Origin: an uncultured Gammaproteobacteria bacterium
GTDB lineage: Bacteria; Pseudomonadota; Gammaproteobacteria; Pseudomonadales; UBA5518
DNA: 32,172 bases
Assembly: GCA_903938575.1 (NCBI GenBank)
Contig: CAJADV010000615.1
Coordinates: forward strand, 1 to 32,172
Reading direction: 5' to 3'
The position numbers and the translations under genes are program-made. Of the stretch, positions 18,934 through 27,336 are shown piece by piece. The notes beneath the pieces were generated by a model. It was not told the DNA's origin. It worked only from the letters and a program-made list of their open reading frames with translations, and ran no database searches. Every line of letters starts with the position of its first letter. Within the stretch, counting starts at the first letter, position 1.

Positions 18934-19251
18934 ATGCCTGAGACGGCCGGTATTCCCATGGAGCACGGCCTGCTGTTGGCGGCCGCGCTCTTCTGCATCG
19001 GCTTCGCTGGCCTGATGGCCCGGCGGAACATCCTGTTCATGCTGATCTGCCTCGAGGTCATGACCAACGCGGTGGCGCTTGCCTTCGTGGTGGCGGGAAG
19101 CCGCTGGGTGCAGCCCGACGGACAGATCATGTTCATCCTGGTGCTGACGCTGGCGGCCGCCGAGGCGGCCATCGGACTCGCGCTGCTGCTGCAGCTTTAT
19201 CGCCGCCACCGCAGCCTCGACATCGACCTCGCGAGCGAGATGCACGGATGA
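18934..19251 (+). CDS. nuoK: NADH-quinone oxidoreductase subunit K
   Basis: NuoK is the smallest antiporter-related subunit, with three membrane helices. The 105-residue protein has the two conserved membrane glutamates, in [13 protein letters not shown] and in [14 protein letters not shown]. It ends SEMHG, very like the E. coli SEMRG. The ATG at 18934 has GGGAG 8 bp upstream; a later ATG at 18958 would give a 97-residue protein and remains possible. The end overlaps nuoL by 4 bp. Confidence 0.94.
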   Translation: MPETAGIPMEHGLLLAAALFCIGFAGLMARRNILFMLICLEVMTNAVALAFVVAGSRWVQPDGQIMFILVLTLAAAEAAIGLALLLQLYRRHRSLDIDLASEMHG

Positions 19252-21092
19252 ATACGCTGCCACTGACTTTCCTTGCGCCCCTGATCGGCTACCTGTTGCT
19301 GTCGTTCTCGCGCGGCAAGATCTCCGAGAACACCGCCGCTGCCATCGGCGTGGGCTCCATGGGACTGTCGGCCTCGGCCACGGCGCTGGCCATGTTGGGT
19401 TTCGATGGCGGCAGCCACGACATGGTGCTCTGGACCTGGATGGCGGTAGGCGATTTCCGTCCGGCCTTCGGCCTGCATCTCGACGGTCTCTCGCTCACCA
19501 TGCTTGGCGTGATCACGGGCGTTGGCTTCCTGATCCACCTCTTCGCCTCCTGGTACATGCGCGGCGAAGAAGGCTACTCGCGCTTTTTCTCCTACATGAA
19601 CCTGTTCATCGCCAGCATGGTGCTGCTGGTACTCGGCAACAACATGCTGATGCTCTACCTCGGCTGGGAAGGCGTGGGCGTCTGCTCCTACCTGCTGATC
19701 GGTTTCTACTACCGCACCGTCGCCAACGGCAACGCGGCACTCAAGGCGATCATCGTCACGCGGGTGGGCGATGTGTTCATGGCGCTCGGCATGTTCATCC
19801 TGCTGCAGAAGCTGGGTACCCTCGATATCCAGGAGATGCTCCTGCGCGCGCCGCAGGTCTTTGCCTCGGGCGATCACACCATCACCCTCGCCACGCTGCT
19901 GTTGCTGGGTGGCGCGGTAGGCAAGTCCGCGCAGTTGCCCCTGCAGACCTGGCTCGCCGATGCCATGGCCGGCCCCACGCCGGTCTCGGCGCTGATCCAC
20001 GCGGCCACCATGGTGACGGCGGGGGTGTATCTGATCGCACGCCTTAACGGCCTGTTCGTGCTGGCCCCCGACACCATGCTGCTGGTGGGCGCCACCGGCG
20101 CGCTGACGCTCCTGATGGCCGGTCTCTGCGCCATGGTGCAAACCGACATCAAACGCGTTCTGGCCTACTCCACGATGAGCCAGATCGGCTATATGTTCCT
20201 CGCGCTCGGCGCGGGCGCCTGGCAGGCAGCGGTGTTCCACCTGATGACCCACGCCTTCTTCAAGGCGCTGCTGTTCCTCGGTTCGGGCGCGGTGATCATC
20301 GCCTGCCACCACGAGCAGGACATCTTCAAGATGGGCGGGCTGCGCAAGACGCTGAAACTCGAGTACGCCTGTTTCCTGGTTGGCGGCGCCGCACTCAGCG
20401 CGCTGCCGCTGGTAACGGCCGGCTTCTACTCGAAAGACGAGATCCTGTGGGCCCACTGGGCCCTCACTGATGGCCCCTCGCCGCTGTTCTACGCGGGCCT
20501 GATCGGCGCCTTCATGACCTCGCTCTATACCTTCCGCCTGATCTTCACCGTCTTCCACGGCGAAGAGAAAATCCATGCCCACGCCGGCCACGGCATTGCC
20601 TACGCACTCCCGTTGATCGTGCTGCTGGTGCTCTCCACGGGCGTGGGCGCGCTGATCCATCCGCCGCTCGCAGGTGTGCTGCCGGCCTCACCGGGCGAAG
20701 CCGGGGGCGAGGCGAAACACACCGTCGAGATCATCTCCTCGGTTGTGGGGCTGGCGGGTATCGGTGCGGCGATCATGCTCTTCCTTGGCCGCCGCACACT
20801 GGTCAATGCCGTGGCGGGCAGCGGCATAGGCCGCTTCGTCTCGGCCTGGTGGAAAGCCGCCTTCGGCTTCGATGCGCTCTACAACGCGCTCTTCGTGCAG
20901 CCTTTCCTGTACATCGCCAGCCCCGGCCGGCGTGACACCCTGGATCGGACCATCGCCCTGCTTCCGGCCTCGGTACGCGTGCTGAACGCACTGGTCGTTC
21001 TGCCGCAAACGGGTCGGCTGCGCTGGTACGTCGCCTCCATGGCAATCGGCGCCTCGCTGGTGCTGGCCGCCGTTATGATCACCCTGAACTGA
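19248..21092 (+). CDS. nuoL: NADH-quinone oxidoreductase subunit L
   Basis: NuoL is the distal proton-pumping subunit of complex I, related to Mrp antiporters. The 614-residue protein has about 14-16 membrane helices. Key stretches are [19 protein letters not shown] (acidic residue of helix 5), [18 protein letters not shown] (broken helix 7) and the [15 protein letters not shown] segment. A long amphipathic lateral helix lies near the C-terminus, as expected for NuoL. Length equals that of E. coli (613). The start overlaps the nuoK stop (ATGA). Confidence 0.96.
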   Translation: MNTLPLTFLAPLIGYLLLSFSRGKISENTAAAIGVGSMGLSASATALAMLGFDGGSHDMVLWTWMAVGDFRPAFGLHLDGLSLTMLGVITGVGFLIHLFASWYMRGEEGYSRFFSYMNLFIASMVLLVLGNNMLMLYLGWEGVGVCSYLLIGFYYRTVANGNAALKAIIVTRVGDVFMALGMFILLQKLGTLDIQEMLLRAPQVFASGDHTITLATLLLLGGAVGKSAQLPLQTWLADAMAGPTPVSALIHAATMVTAGVYLIARLNGLFVLAPDTMLLVGATGALTLLMAGLCAMVQTDIKRVLAYSTMSQIGYMFLALGAGAWQAAVFHLMTHAFFKALLFLGSGAVIIACHHEQDIFKMGGLRKTLKLEYACFLVGGAALSALPLVTAGFYSKDEILWAHWALTDGPSPLFYAGLIGAFMTSLYTFRLIFTVFHGEEKIHAHAGHGIAYALPLIVLLVLSTGVGALIHPPLAGVLPASPGEAGGEAKHTVEIISSVVGLAGIGAAIMLFLGRRTLVNAVAGSGIGRFVSAWWKAAFGFDALYNALFVQPFLYIASPGRRDTLDRTIALLPASVRVLNALVVLPQTGRLRWYVASMAIGASLVLAAVMITLN

Positions 21093-21107
21093 GGAGCCAC
21101 CGAACTC

Positions 21108-22619
21108 ATGCTGCTCGCATGGCTCATCCTGATTCCGCTCATCGGCGGCCTGCTCTGCTGGCAGAGCGACCGCTTCGGCAACCTGCCTCCGCGCTGGATA
21201 GCGCTGGCCAGTATGTCGCTCGTGATGTACCTGTCACTCGACCTGTGGGCGAGCGGCAACTACAGCCTCGCGACCGACGTGCTCGCCGCACCCCAGTGGC
21301 AGATGGAACTGCAGATCCCCTGGATCCCGGCCATGGGCATCAGCATCCACCTGGCACTGGACGGTCTGTCGCTCGCGCTGATCGTACTGACCGGGTTCAT
21401 CGGACTGCTGTCGATCCTTTGCTCGTGGACGGAGATCACGCGCCGTACCGGCTTCTTCCACCTGAACCTGCTGTGGATCCTCTCCGGCGTGATCGGCGTG
21501 TTCCTTGCGGTCGATCTCTTCCTCTTCTTCCTGTTCTGGGAAGTGATGCTGGTCCCGATGTACTTCCTGATCGCGCTGTGGGGACACCGCGCCTCCAGCG
21601 GCAACTCGCGGATCTCGGCGGCCACAAAGTTCTTCATCTACACGCAGGCCTCGGGCCTCTTGATGCTGCTGTCGATCCTCGGGCTGGTGTTCCTGAATCA
21701 CGACACCACCGGGATTCTCACCTTCGACTACAACGACCTGCGCGGCGTGGCACTGCCGCCGCGGCTCGAGTTCACGCTGATGCTCGGCTTCTTCCTTGCC
21801 TTCGCGGTCAAGCTCCCGATCCCGCCCCTGCACGGCTGGCTACCCGATGCCCACTCGCAGGCCCCCACCGCGGGCTCGGTTGACCTCGCCGGCCTGCTGC
21901 TGAAGACCGCGGGCTACGGCATGCTGCGATTCGCCCTGCCGCTGTTCCCCAACGCCTCCCAGGAGTTCGCCCCGGTCGCGATGTGGCTCGGGGTGTTCGG
22001 CATCATGTACGGCGCCGTGCAGGCCTTCATTCAGACCGACATCAAACGAATGGTCGCCTACACCTCCATTTCGCACATGGGCTATGTGCTGATCGGCATC
22101 TACGCGGGCGGCGCGCTGGCACTGCAGGGCGCGGTGATGCTGATGGTCGCACACGGTCTCTCCGCGGCCGCGCTGTTCATCATGAGCGGCCAGCTCTACG
22201 AGCGACTGCACAGCCGCGAGTTCAGCAAGATGGGCGGTCTCTGGTCTCGGATGCCGTGGCTGCCGCCGATCGGCCTCTTCTTTGCCGCGGCCTCGCTCGG
22301 CCTGCCCGGCACCGCCAACTTCATCGGCGAATTCCTCGTACTGGCCGGCGCCTGGAACACGGCGCCCACCGTGGTGATTGTGGCCGCCGCAGGCCTGGTG
22401 TTCGCATCGGTCTACTCGCTGGCGATGATCCACCGCAGCATGTTTGGTCCAGCCCGCTCCGAGGAGCCGATCGAGGGCTCGTCCCCGCGTGAACTCGCGA
22501 TGCTGCTTACCCTGGTGGCCAGCATCGTCTACTTCGGACTGTATCCCCAGCCCGTGCTCGACCTCGCGGCCGGCCCCATGGCGCGGCTGCAACAGATCTA
22601 CACGCCGCCGGCACCCTGA
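21108..22619 (+). CDS. nuoM: NADH-quinone oxidoreductase subunit M
   Basis: NuoM is the middle antiporter-like subunit. The 503-residue protein (E. coli 509) has 14 predicted helices. The conserved glutamate is in FWEVMLVPMYFLIALWG. The KLPIPPLHGWLPDAHSQAPT loop and KRMVAYTSISHMGYV segment are also seen. It lies 15 bp after nuoL, and GAGGAG between the two genes serves as ribosome site. Confidence 0.96.
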   Translation: MLLAWLILIPLIGGLLCWQSDRFGNLPPRWIALASMSLVMYLSLDLWASGNYSLATDVLAAPQWQMELQIPWIPAMGISIHLALDGLSLALIVLTGFIGLLSILCSWTEITRRTGFFHLNLLWILSGVIGVFLAVDLFLFFLFWEVMLVPMYFLIALWGHRASSGNSRISAATKFFIYTQASGLLMLLSILGLVFLNHDTTGILTFDYNDLRGVALPPRLEFTLMLGFFLAFAVKLPIPPLHGWLPDAHSQAPTAGSVDLAGLLLKTAGYGMLRFALPLFPNASQEFAPVAMWLGVFGIMYGAVQAFIQTDIKRMVAYTSISHMGYVLIGIYAGGALALQGAVMLMVAHGLSAAALFIMSGQLYERLHSREFSKMGGLWSRMPWLPPIGLFFAAASLGLPGTANFIGEFLVLAGAWNTAPTVVIVAAAGLVFASVYSLAMIHRSMFGPARSEEPIEGSSPRELAMLLTLVASIVYFGLYPQPVLDLAAGPMARLQQIYTPPAP

Positions 22620-22633
22620 CAGGCGATGCAACA

Positions 22634-24058
22634 ATGAATCTGGAAGCGATCCATATCCTTGCTCTCGCCCCACTGATCGTAGTGACGCTCACGGCCGTGG
22701 CCGTGATGCTCGCGGTCTCATGGCGCCGCCACCACTTCTTTAACGCCACCCTGACCGTGGTCGGACTGAACGCCGCACTGGCGGCCACGATCTACGTGCG
22801 CCAGGAGATTCCAGGCTCGCTTGCCATCACCGACCTGCTGGTCATGGACCAGATCTCGCTGTTCGGGGCCTCGGCGGTGCTGGTTGCAACGCTCGGCTGC
22901 GCCACGCTCTTGCACGCCTATCTCGAGGGGCTGCAGGACAACCGCGAAGAGATGTACCTGATGCTCCTGATCGGAGCGGCGGGCGCGCTGGTACTCACCG
23001 GTGCACAACATATGGCCTCGTTCTTTGTAGGGCTGGAGCTGATGTCAGTGCCGCTCTACGGCATGATCGGCTACATCGTGAAAGATCGCCGGTCGCTGGA
23101 AGCGAGCGTGAAGTACCTGGTGCTCTCCGCCACGGCATCGGCCTTCCTGCTCTTTGGCATGGCGCTGATCTACGCCGCAACCGGCAGCATGAGCTTCGCC
23201 TCGCTCGCGGGTGTGGAGCACTCAGGGCTGGTCGCCGCAGGGATCGCGATGATCCTGATCGCGGTGGCCTTCAAGCTCTCGCTGGTGCCCTTTCACCTCT
23301 GGACACCCGATGTCTATCACGGCGCGCCCGCACCGGTGGGCGCCTTCCTCGCAACCGTGAGCAAGATCGCCGTAGTGGTAGTACTGATGCGCTGGTGGCA
23401 GGCTGCAGAACTCGGCGCCGATCCGGTCTACACCACCTTGATAGCGGTCCTTGCGGCCATGTCGATCCTGGGCGGCAACCTGCTCGCGCTGATGCAGAAC
23501 AACCTGAAGCGTCTGCTCGGGTACTCGTCGATCGCGCATTTCGGCTTCCTGCTGGCCGCCCTGGTGGCGGGCAACGAGTTCAGCCAGGAAGCGATCCTCA
23601 TTTATCTCCTCACCTATATGGCCGCTACGCTCTCTGCCTTCGGCGTGCTGACACTGATGTCATCGCCCTATCGCGGTGATGATGTGCAGACGCTGGGCGA
23701 CGTGCGTGGTCTGTTCTGGCAGCGCCCGTTCCTCGCGGCCGTGATGACAGTTTCGGTGTTGTCGCTCGGTGGCGTGCCGCTCACCGCGGGCTTCATCGGC
23801 AAGTTCTACGTGATCGCGAGCAGCATGCGCTCGGAGCTCTACTGGCTGGTGGGCGTGCTCGTGGCCGGCAGCGCCATCGGCATCTACTACTACCTGCGCG
23901 TGATGATCAGTATGTTCCTGGCCGTGCCCGGCAAACGGCGCCTTGACGCCGCGCGCGACTGGGGCCAGAGATCAGGGGGTGTGATGACACTCGCACTCGC
24001 GCTCTTCACGCTCGCGGTGGGGCTGTATCCGCAACCCCTGATCGAACTGCTGCGCTAA
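22634..24058 (+). CDS. nuoN: NADH-quinone oxidoreductase subunit N
   Basis: NuoN is the antiporter-like subunit nearest the quinone module and the last gene of the operon. The 474-residue protein (E. coli 485) shows the membrane glutamate in FFVGLELMSVPLYGM, the loop FKLSLVPFHLWTPDVYHGAP and KRLLGYSSIAHFGFLLAA. The ribosome site is weak (AGGCG), 14 bp after nuoM, so coupling is likely. No further nuo or unrelated gene follows on this strand before the repeat-rich gap. Confidence 0.96.
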   Translation: MNLEAIHILALAPLIVVTLTAVAVMLAVSWRRHHFFNATLTVVGLNAALAATIYVRQEIPGSLAITDLLVMDQISLFGASAVLVATLGCATLLHAYLEGLQDNREEMYLMLLIGAAGALVLTGAQHMASFFVGLELMSVPLYGMIGYIVKDRRSLEASVKYLVLSATASAFLLFGMALIYAATGSMSFASLAGVEHSGLVAAGIAMILIAVAFKLSLVPFHLWTPDVYHGAPAPVGAFLATVSKIAVVVVLMRWWQAAELGADPVYTTLIAVLAAMSILGGNLLALMQNNLKRLLGYSSIAHFGFLLAALVAGNEFSQEAILIYLLTYMAATLSAFGVLTLMSSPYRGDDVQTLGDVRGLFWQRPFLAAVMTVSVLSLGGVPLTAGFIGKFYVIASSMRSELYWLVGVLVAGSAIGIYYYLRVMISMFLAVPGKRRLDAARDWGQRSGGVMTLALALFTLAVGLYPQPLIELLR

Positions 24059-24083
24059 TACGCTAGCCAACCAAAAGCACGGC

Positions 24084-24097
24084 CCGCTTTTACCGTA
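24084..24097 (+). repeat. Copy 1 of the CCGCTTTTACCGTA repeat
   Basis: A 14-bp sequence found again, identical and in the same orientation, at 24886-24899. The copies bracket the CBS gene, and ACTT follows both after one or two bases. Nearby, AAAAGCACGGCCC (24073-24085) recurs with one change at 24143-24155. Confidence 0.6.
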
Positions 24098-24099
24098 CG

Positions 24100-24126
24100 A
24101 CTTGCCGTGGCCGGCCCACGACAAGT
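24100..24126 (+). terminator. Hairpin after nuoN, possible transcription end
   Basis: ACTTGCCGTGG and its partner ending GACAAGT form a stem of about 11 pairs with one mismatch and a CCGG-type loop, about 40 bp past the nuoN stop. There is no T-run, so it may be a factor-dependent end or an mRNA-protecting hairpin rather than an intrinsic terminator. Confidence 0.4.
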
Positions 24127-24165
24127 TCCGTGCCGCTGACCTAAAAGCACGACCCCTTACGCGGT

Positions 24166-24207
24166 CAGTCCGCAGTCCGCAGTCCGCAGTCCGCAGTCCG
24201 CAGTCCG
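24166..24207 (+). repeat. Six tandem copies of CAGTCCG
   Basis: Six exact heptamers in a row, 42 bp. Seven is not a multiple of three, but no gene covers it. Such short tandem repeats often vary in copy number through slipped replication. It lies in the nuoN-CBS gap (24059-24357), which holds no gene that I can support. Confidence 0.9.
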
Positions 24208-24345
24208 AAGCGCGGCCAGCGCGGCCCGTGCGGTCTTGATCCCCGAAACCGTCGGGAACGATAGGATGCAGGCAGTTTCTGCACAGGGATGTGCAACGAC
24301 GTGAGCGATCAAGGAGTACCCGCAGCAGGCCGAAGCGCGGCCAGC
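24205..24345. repeat. Direct repeat pair CCGAAGCGCGGCCAGC plus small hairpins
   Basis: The 16-mer occurs at 24205-24220 and again at 24330-24345. Between them lies a small hairpin, TGCAC-6-GTGCA (24280-24295). Around the second copy GCAGGC can pair with GCCTGC, a few bases past the CBS stop codon on the minus strand. The pattern is like a REP-type or other dispersed intergenic element, but that is inference. Confidence 0.55.
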
Positions 24346-24357
24346 CGCCTGCGGAGA

Positions 24358-24795
24358 TCAATACTTCCCGGTGATATAACCCTGCAACTGATCGATGGTG
24401 CTGCGTTGCACCGAGACGATCTGCATCAGCACGTCACCAATCGCCACCATGCCGATCAGTTTGCCGTCCTCGACCACCGGCAGGTGGCGGAAGCGCCGCG
24501 AAGTCATCAGCTCCATGCAATCTTCCATGCTCTGGTCCGGGCTGACCGTGACCAGCGGCGCGCTCATCAGATCGCGCACCGGAGTCTCGTGTGAGCGCTT
24601 GCCCATGATGATGCCCTTGCGGGCGTAGTCGCGCTCCGAAAATATGCCTACCGGCTCGCCGTTCTCGAGGACCACGAGCGCGCCTATCCCGTGATGCGCG
24701 AGCAGGGCCACCGCCGCGTGCACGGTGTAGGAGGCATCCACGGTGTGAACACCCCTGACGGACTTGGTCGCGAGGATCTGCTTGACGGTGGGCAT
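24358..24795 (-). CDS. Two-CBS-domain protein
   Basis: The 145-residue cytoplasmic protein consists of little more than two CBS domains (about residues 8-62 and 73-130), a module that binds adenine nucleotides and senses energy state. Typical pieces are GALVVLENGEPVGIFSERD in the first and FRHLPVVEDGKLIGMVAIGD in the second. The target is unknown; stand-alone CBS pairs often regulate enzymes or transporters in trans. The ATG at 24795 has GAGG 9 bp upstream; an upstream in-frame ATG at 24861 lacks one. It is convergent with nuo and divergent from the TerC-family gene. Confidence 0.9.
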   Translation of the reverse strand: MPTVKQILATKSVRGVHTVDASYTVHAAVALLAHHGIGALVVLENGEPVGIFSERDYARKGIIMGKRSHETPVRDLMSAPLVTVSPDQSMEDCMELMTSRRFRHLPVVEDGKLIGMVAIGDVLMQIVSVQRSTIDQLQGYITGKY

Positions 24796-24885
24796 GGGTA
24801 CTTCCCTCTGCGTGCCTGCGTTGAAACGCCGATGATCGCGCAGATCGTCCGCTTGGTACAAGCCACCAGACAGTCATCCGCAAGA

Positions 24886-24899
24886 CCGCTTTTACCGTA
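24886..24899 (+). repeat. Copy 2 of the CCGCTTTTACCGTA repeat
   Basis: Identical to 24084-24097. It lies in the 148-bp region between the divergent CBS and TerC-family genes, where it could also be a regulatory site. No yybP-ykoY manganese riboswitch, known in front of some TerC-family genes, is recognisable in this short region. Confidence 0.6.
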
Positions 24900-24943
24900 A
24901 ACTTCTACGTCGTTCTGGCAGACGCAGTAGCGGAGCAAATCAC

Positions 24944-25888
24944 ATGGAGTCGATCGGCAGTCCGGGCCTCTGGGTGGCCTTCGGGATCATCGTGGCGATC
25001 ATGCTGGCCGTAGATCTGTTCGTGGTCGGCGGCGGCCGCCAGCACAGGGTCGGAGTACGCGAGGCACTCATCTGGTCGCTGGTATGGATTTGCGTCTCCC
25101 TCGCTTTCGCGGTGGGACTGTGGGTTTATCTGGACGGGCTGCACGGCCGCGAGGTAGCGACCAGCACCGCGCTCGAGTACCTGACCGGTTACGTGATCGA
25201 GAAATCCCTCGCCGTCGACAACGTCTTCGTGTGGCTGATGCTGTTCTCGTTCTTCGGCATTCCCATGGAACTGCAGAAACGCGTGCTGCTATACGGTGTG
25301 CTGGGCGCCATCGTGATGCGCACCGTGATGATTTTCGCCGGTGCCTGGCTGATTTCGCAGTTCCACTGGGTCATTTACGTCTTCGGCGCCTTCCTGCTCA
25401 TCACCGGCATCAAGATGTACTGGGCGGCAGACACCGAACCCGACCTCGAGAACAACGCTGCTCTGCGCTGGCTCCGTGCGCGCATGAACGTCACCCGCGA
25501 GTTGCATGGCGAGCGCTTCTTCGTCATGCAGAACGGACTCCGCTACGCCACGCCACTGTTTCTTGCGCTGGTGCTGGTCGAGATCTCGGACCTGATATTC
25601 GCAGTCGACTCCATTCCGGCCATCTTCGCCATCACCACCGACCCCTTCGTGGTGCTCACCTCCAACGTCTTTGCGATCCTCGGGCTGCGCTCCATGTACT
25701 TCCTGCTGGCCGACGCCGCCGACCGCTTCTCCTTGCTGAAATACGGCCTCGCGATCGTGCTGATGTTCATCGGGGTGAAGATGATCCTGATCGACGTCTA
25801 CAAGATCCCGGTCGGTTTCTCGCTCGCGGTGGTGGCGGTGATCCTGGGTGCATCGGTGGCCATGTCCCTGCGGCGCAGTCCCCGCTGA
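24944..25888 (+). CDS. TerC/Alx-family integral membrane protein
   Basis: The 314-residue protein has about nine membrane helices and the family motifs EKSLAVDNVFVW (about residue 86) and VEISDLIFAVDSIPAIFAIT (about residue 210). The membrane aspartates in these motifs are the likely metal ligands. Length and architecture match E. coli Alx (321), which exports manganese, rather than the plasmid tellurite-resistance TerC in its ter cluster. A manganese or other metal export role is therefore inferred. The ATG at 24944 has GGAG 9 bp upstream. No ter genes are nearby. Confidence 0.9.
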   Translation: MESIGSPGLWVAFGIIVAIMLAVDLFVVGGGRQHRVGVREALIWSLVWICVSLAFAVGLWVYLDGLHGREVATSTALEYLTGYVIEKSLAVDNVFVWLMLFSFFGIPMELQKRVLLYGVLGAIVMRTVMIFAGAWLISQFHWVIYVFGAFLLITGIKMYWAADTEPDLENNAALRWLRARMNVTRELHGERFFVMQNGLRYATPLFLALVLVEISDLIFAVDSIPAIFAITTDPFVVLTSNVFAILGLRSMYFLLADAADRFSLLKYGLAIVLMFIGVKMILIDVYKIPVGFSLAVVAVILGASVAMSLRRSPR

Positions 25889-25908
25889 TAACGCGGCTTG
25901 GGAGCGCC

Positions 25909-25948
25909 TTGTTTAGCGCCGAGGGGCTGTTCTATGATGCGGCGCTAA
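25909..25948 (+). promoter_or_regulatory. Promoter with an inverted repeat spanning its -10
   Basis: TTGTTT (25909-25914) and TATGAT (25933-25938) are 18 bp apart, a plausible sigma-70 promoter for the DUF1232 gene. A perfect 8-bp inverted repeat, TTAGCGCC (25913-25920) and GGCGCTAA (25941-25948), flanks the -10. It could be an operator. Confidence 0.5.
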
Positions 25949-25997
25949 GCGAGACGCCCCGTTAAACTCAAATAATGCCCTGCCGAGGACCACAATC

Positions 25998-26552
25998 ATG
26001 TCGCTCGAAATCACCCTCTCCCTGGACGATCAGGACCTCGAGCACTTCCGCAAGGCCATGGAGGCTGCACAGGAGCGCGCCAGTGGCGCACCGGAAGCCG
26101 ACGTAACCGCCAAGGCCCAGGAAACCCTCGACAAGGTCAGCGAGGACGCCCGCGCCCCGCAATTCGTCAAGGCCAAGCTCGCTCAGTTGCAGTCGCTGAT
26201 CACCATGCTGAACGACTCCGACTGGCCCCTCGGCCCGGAGGAGCGCACGGATGTCGTGAGCGCGCTGGCGTATTTCTACGACCCCAAAGACATCATCGAC
26301 GACAGCGTGCCGGTGCTCGGCCTGCTCGATGACGCGATCATGATCGAACTGGTCACCCGCGAGATGCGCAATGAAATCCAGGCCTATGAGGATTTCTGCA
26401 CCTACCGGACCCGCGAGGAAGCCAAGGGTGGCCGCGACATCTCGCGTGAAGACTGGCTGTCTTCCAAGCGCAAGGAGCTGATGGACGGCATGCGCAACCG
26501 CATGAACTCCCGCGGCCGCGGCAGCCGCTTCACGCGGTTCTCGTTCCGCTGA
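25998..26552 (+). CDS. YkvA/DUF1232-domain protein
   Basis: The 184-residue protein has a charged helical N-terminal half of about 75 residues, the DUF1232 core (about 85-125) with DPKDIIDDSVPVLGLLDDA, and a basic, arginine-rich C-terminus. No function is established for the family. The core resembles a hydrophobic hairpin, but here it is not strongly membrane-like. The ribosome site GAGG precedes the ATG by 9 bp. It has its own promoter and ends before a strong bidirectional terminator, so it is a single-gene unit. Confidence 0.82.
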   Translation: MSLEITLSLDDQDLEHFRKAMEAAQERASGAPEADVTAKAQETLDKVSEDARAPQFVKAKLAQLQSLITMLNDSDWPLGPEERTDVVSALAYFYDPKDIIDDSVPVLGLLDDAIMIELVTREMRNEIQAYEDFCTYRTREEAKGGRDISREDWLSSKRKELMDGMRNRMNSRGRGSRFTRFSFR

Positions 26553-26573
26553 GATACCGCTCCGCGGCATCGC

Positions 26574-26600
26574 AAAAGGGCCCCTTCGAGGGCCCTTTTT
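26574..26600. terminator. Bidirectional intrinsic terminator
   Basis: AAAAGGGCCC and GGGCCCTTTT pair perfectly around CTTCGA, with T-runs on both strands. It lies 20 bp past the DUF1232 gene (plus) and 30 bp past dedA (minus) and can end both. Confidence 0.93.
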
Positions 26601-26630
26601 CGTTTCGGGTCGGAACGGCTTTTGTCGGCC

Positions 26631-27281
26631 TCAGCGCTCTGCGCCACGGCGACGCCAGGCACGCAGGACCTCGATCACCACCGGCATCACCGAGACCACG
26701 ATGATACCGAGGATCAGCAGCGTGAAATTCTGGCGCACCACGGGCAGATCCCCGAAGACATAACCCGCGCCGGTGAAACCCGCCACCCACACGAAGGCGC
26801 CCGCGACATTCCACAGGAAGAACACCCGGTAAGGCATGTTGCCCATGCCCGCCACGAAGGGGGCAAAGGTGCGCACGATGGGGATGAAACGGGCGATAAC
26901 GATCGTTTTGGGGCCATGCCGCGCGTAAAAACGCTCGGTGCTCTCAAGGTAGTCGCGACGGAACAGCCGCGACTGCGGATCCCGAAAAAGTCGCAGACCC
27001 GAGCGACGCCCTACGGTGTAGTTCAGGGAATCACCCAGCACCGCAGCCAGAAACAGCAACACACCCAGCAGCCACACATCGAGCCCGCTCGCGGCCGCCA
27101 GGGCGCCGGCGGCGAACAGCAGGGAGTCGCCCGGCAGGAAGGGCGTGACCACCAGCCCGGTCTCGCAAAAAATGATCAGGAACAGGATGCCGTAGATCCA
27201 CAGCCCGTGCTGCCGAAAAAGCTCCAGCAGATGCTGATCGACATGCAGCACGAAATCCACGGCAAGGGCCAGGAGTTCCAT
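26631..27281 (-). CDS. dedA: DedA-family membrane protein (VTT domain)
   Basis: DedA proteins are inner-membrane proteins of the VTT/SNARE-associated superfamily; members flip undecaprenyl phosphate or phospholipids and support membrane potential. The 216-residue protein has the E. coli DedA signatures [19 protein letters not shown] (about residues 38-56) and [19 protein letters not shown] (about 130-150) with the conserved acidic and arginine residues. It has about 4-6 hydrophobic segments. It follows glyA on the same strand after 54 bp containing a micro-ORF. Its own ribosome site is poor, which suggests coupling. Which lipid it moves cannot be read from sequence. Confidence 0.92.
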   Translation of the reverse strand: MELLALAVDFVLHVDQHLLELFRQHGLWIYGILFLIIFCETGLVVTPFLPGDSLLFAAGALAAASGLDVWLLGVLLFLAAVLGDSLNYTVGRRSGLRLFRDPQSRLFRRDYLESTERFYARHGPKTIVIARFIPIVRTFAPFVAGMGNMPYRVFFLWNVAGAFVWVAGFTGAGYVFGDLPVVRQNFTLLILGIIVVSVMPVVIEVLRAWRRRGAER

Positions 27282-27282
27282 C

Positions 27283-27336
27283 TCAGTGCGCCGCGCTGAC
27301 GCCGAGGCTCATCGCCTTAGCCATGATCACCGGCAT
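27283..27336 (-). CDS. 17-codon micro-ORF between glyA and dedA
   Basis: An ATG overlaps the glyA stop by one base (TGATG) and opens a frame of 17 codons ([17 protein letters not shown]) that stops one base before the dedA ATG. It fills the gap exactly, so ribosomes leaving glyA could re-initiate here and then on dedA, which has no good ribosome site. There is no evidence that the peptide itself has a function, and chance is quite possible. Confidence 0.3.
   Translation of the reverse strand: MPVIMAKAMSLGVSAAH

Noticed and set aside
24166-24207. CAGTCCG repeats as a CRISPR array
   Set aside because: The units are seven bases with no spacers and there are no cas genes.
24796-24943. A yybP-ykoY manganese riboswitch before the TerC-family gene
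   Set aside because: The gap is 148 bp and shared with a divergent gene, and I could not find the expected conserved helices.
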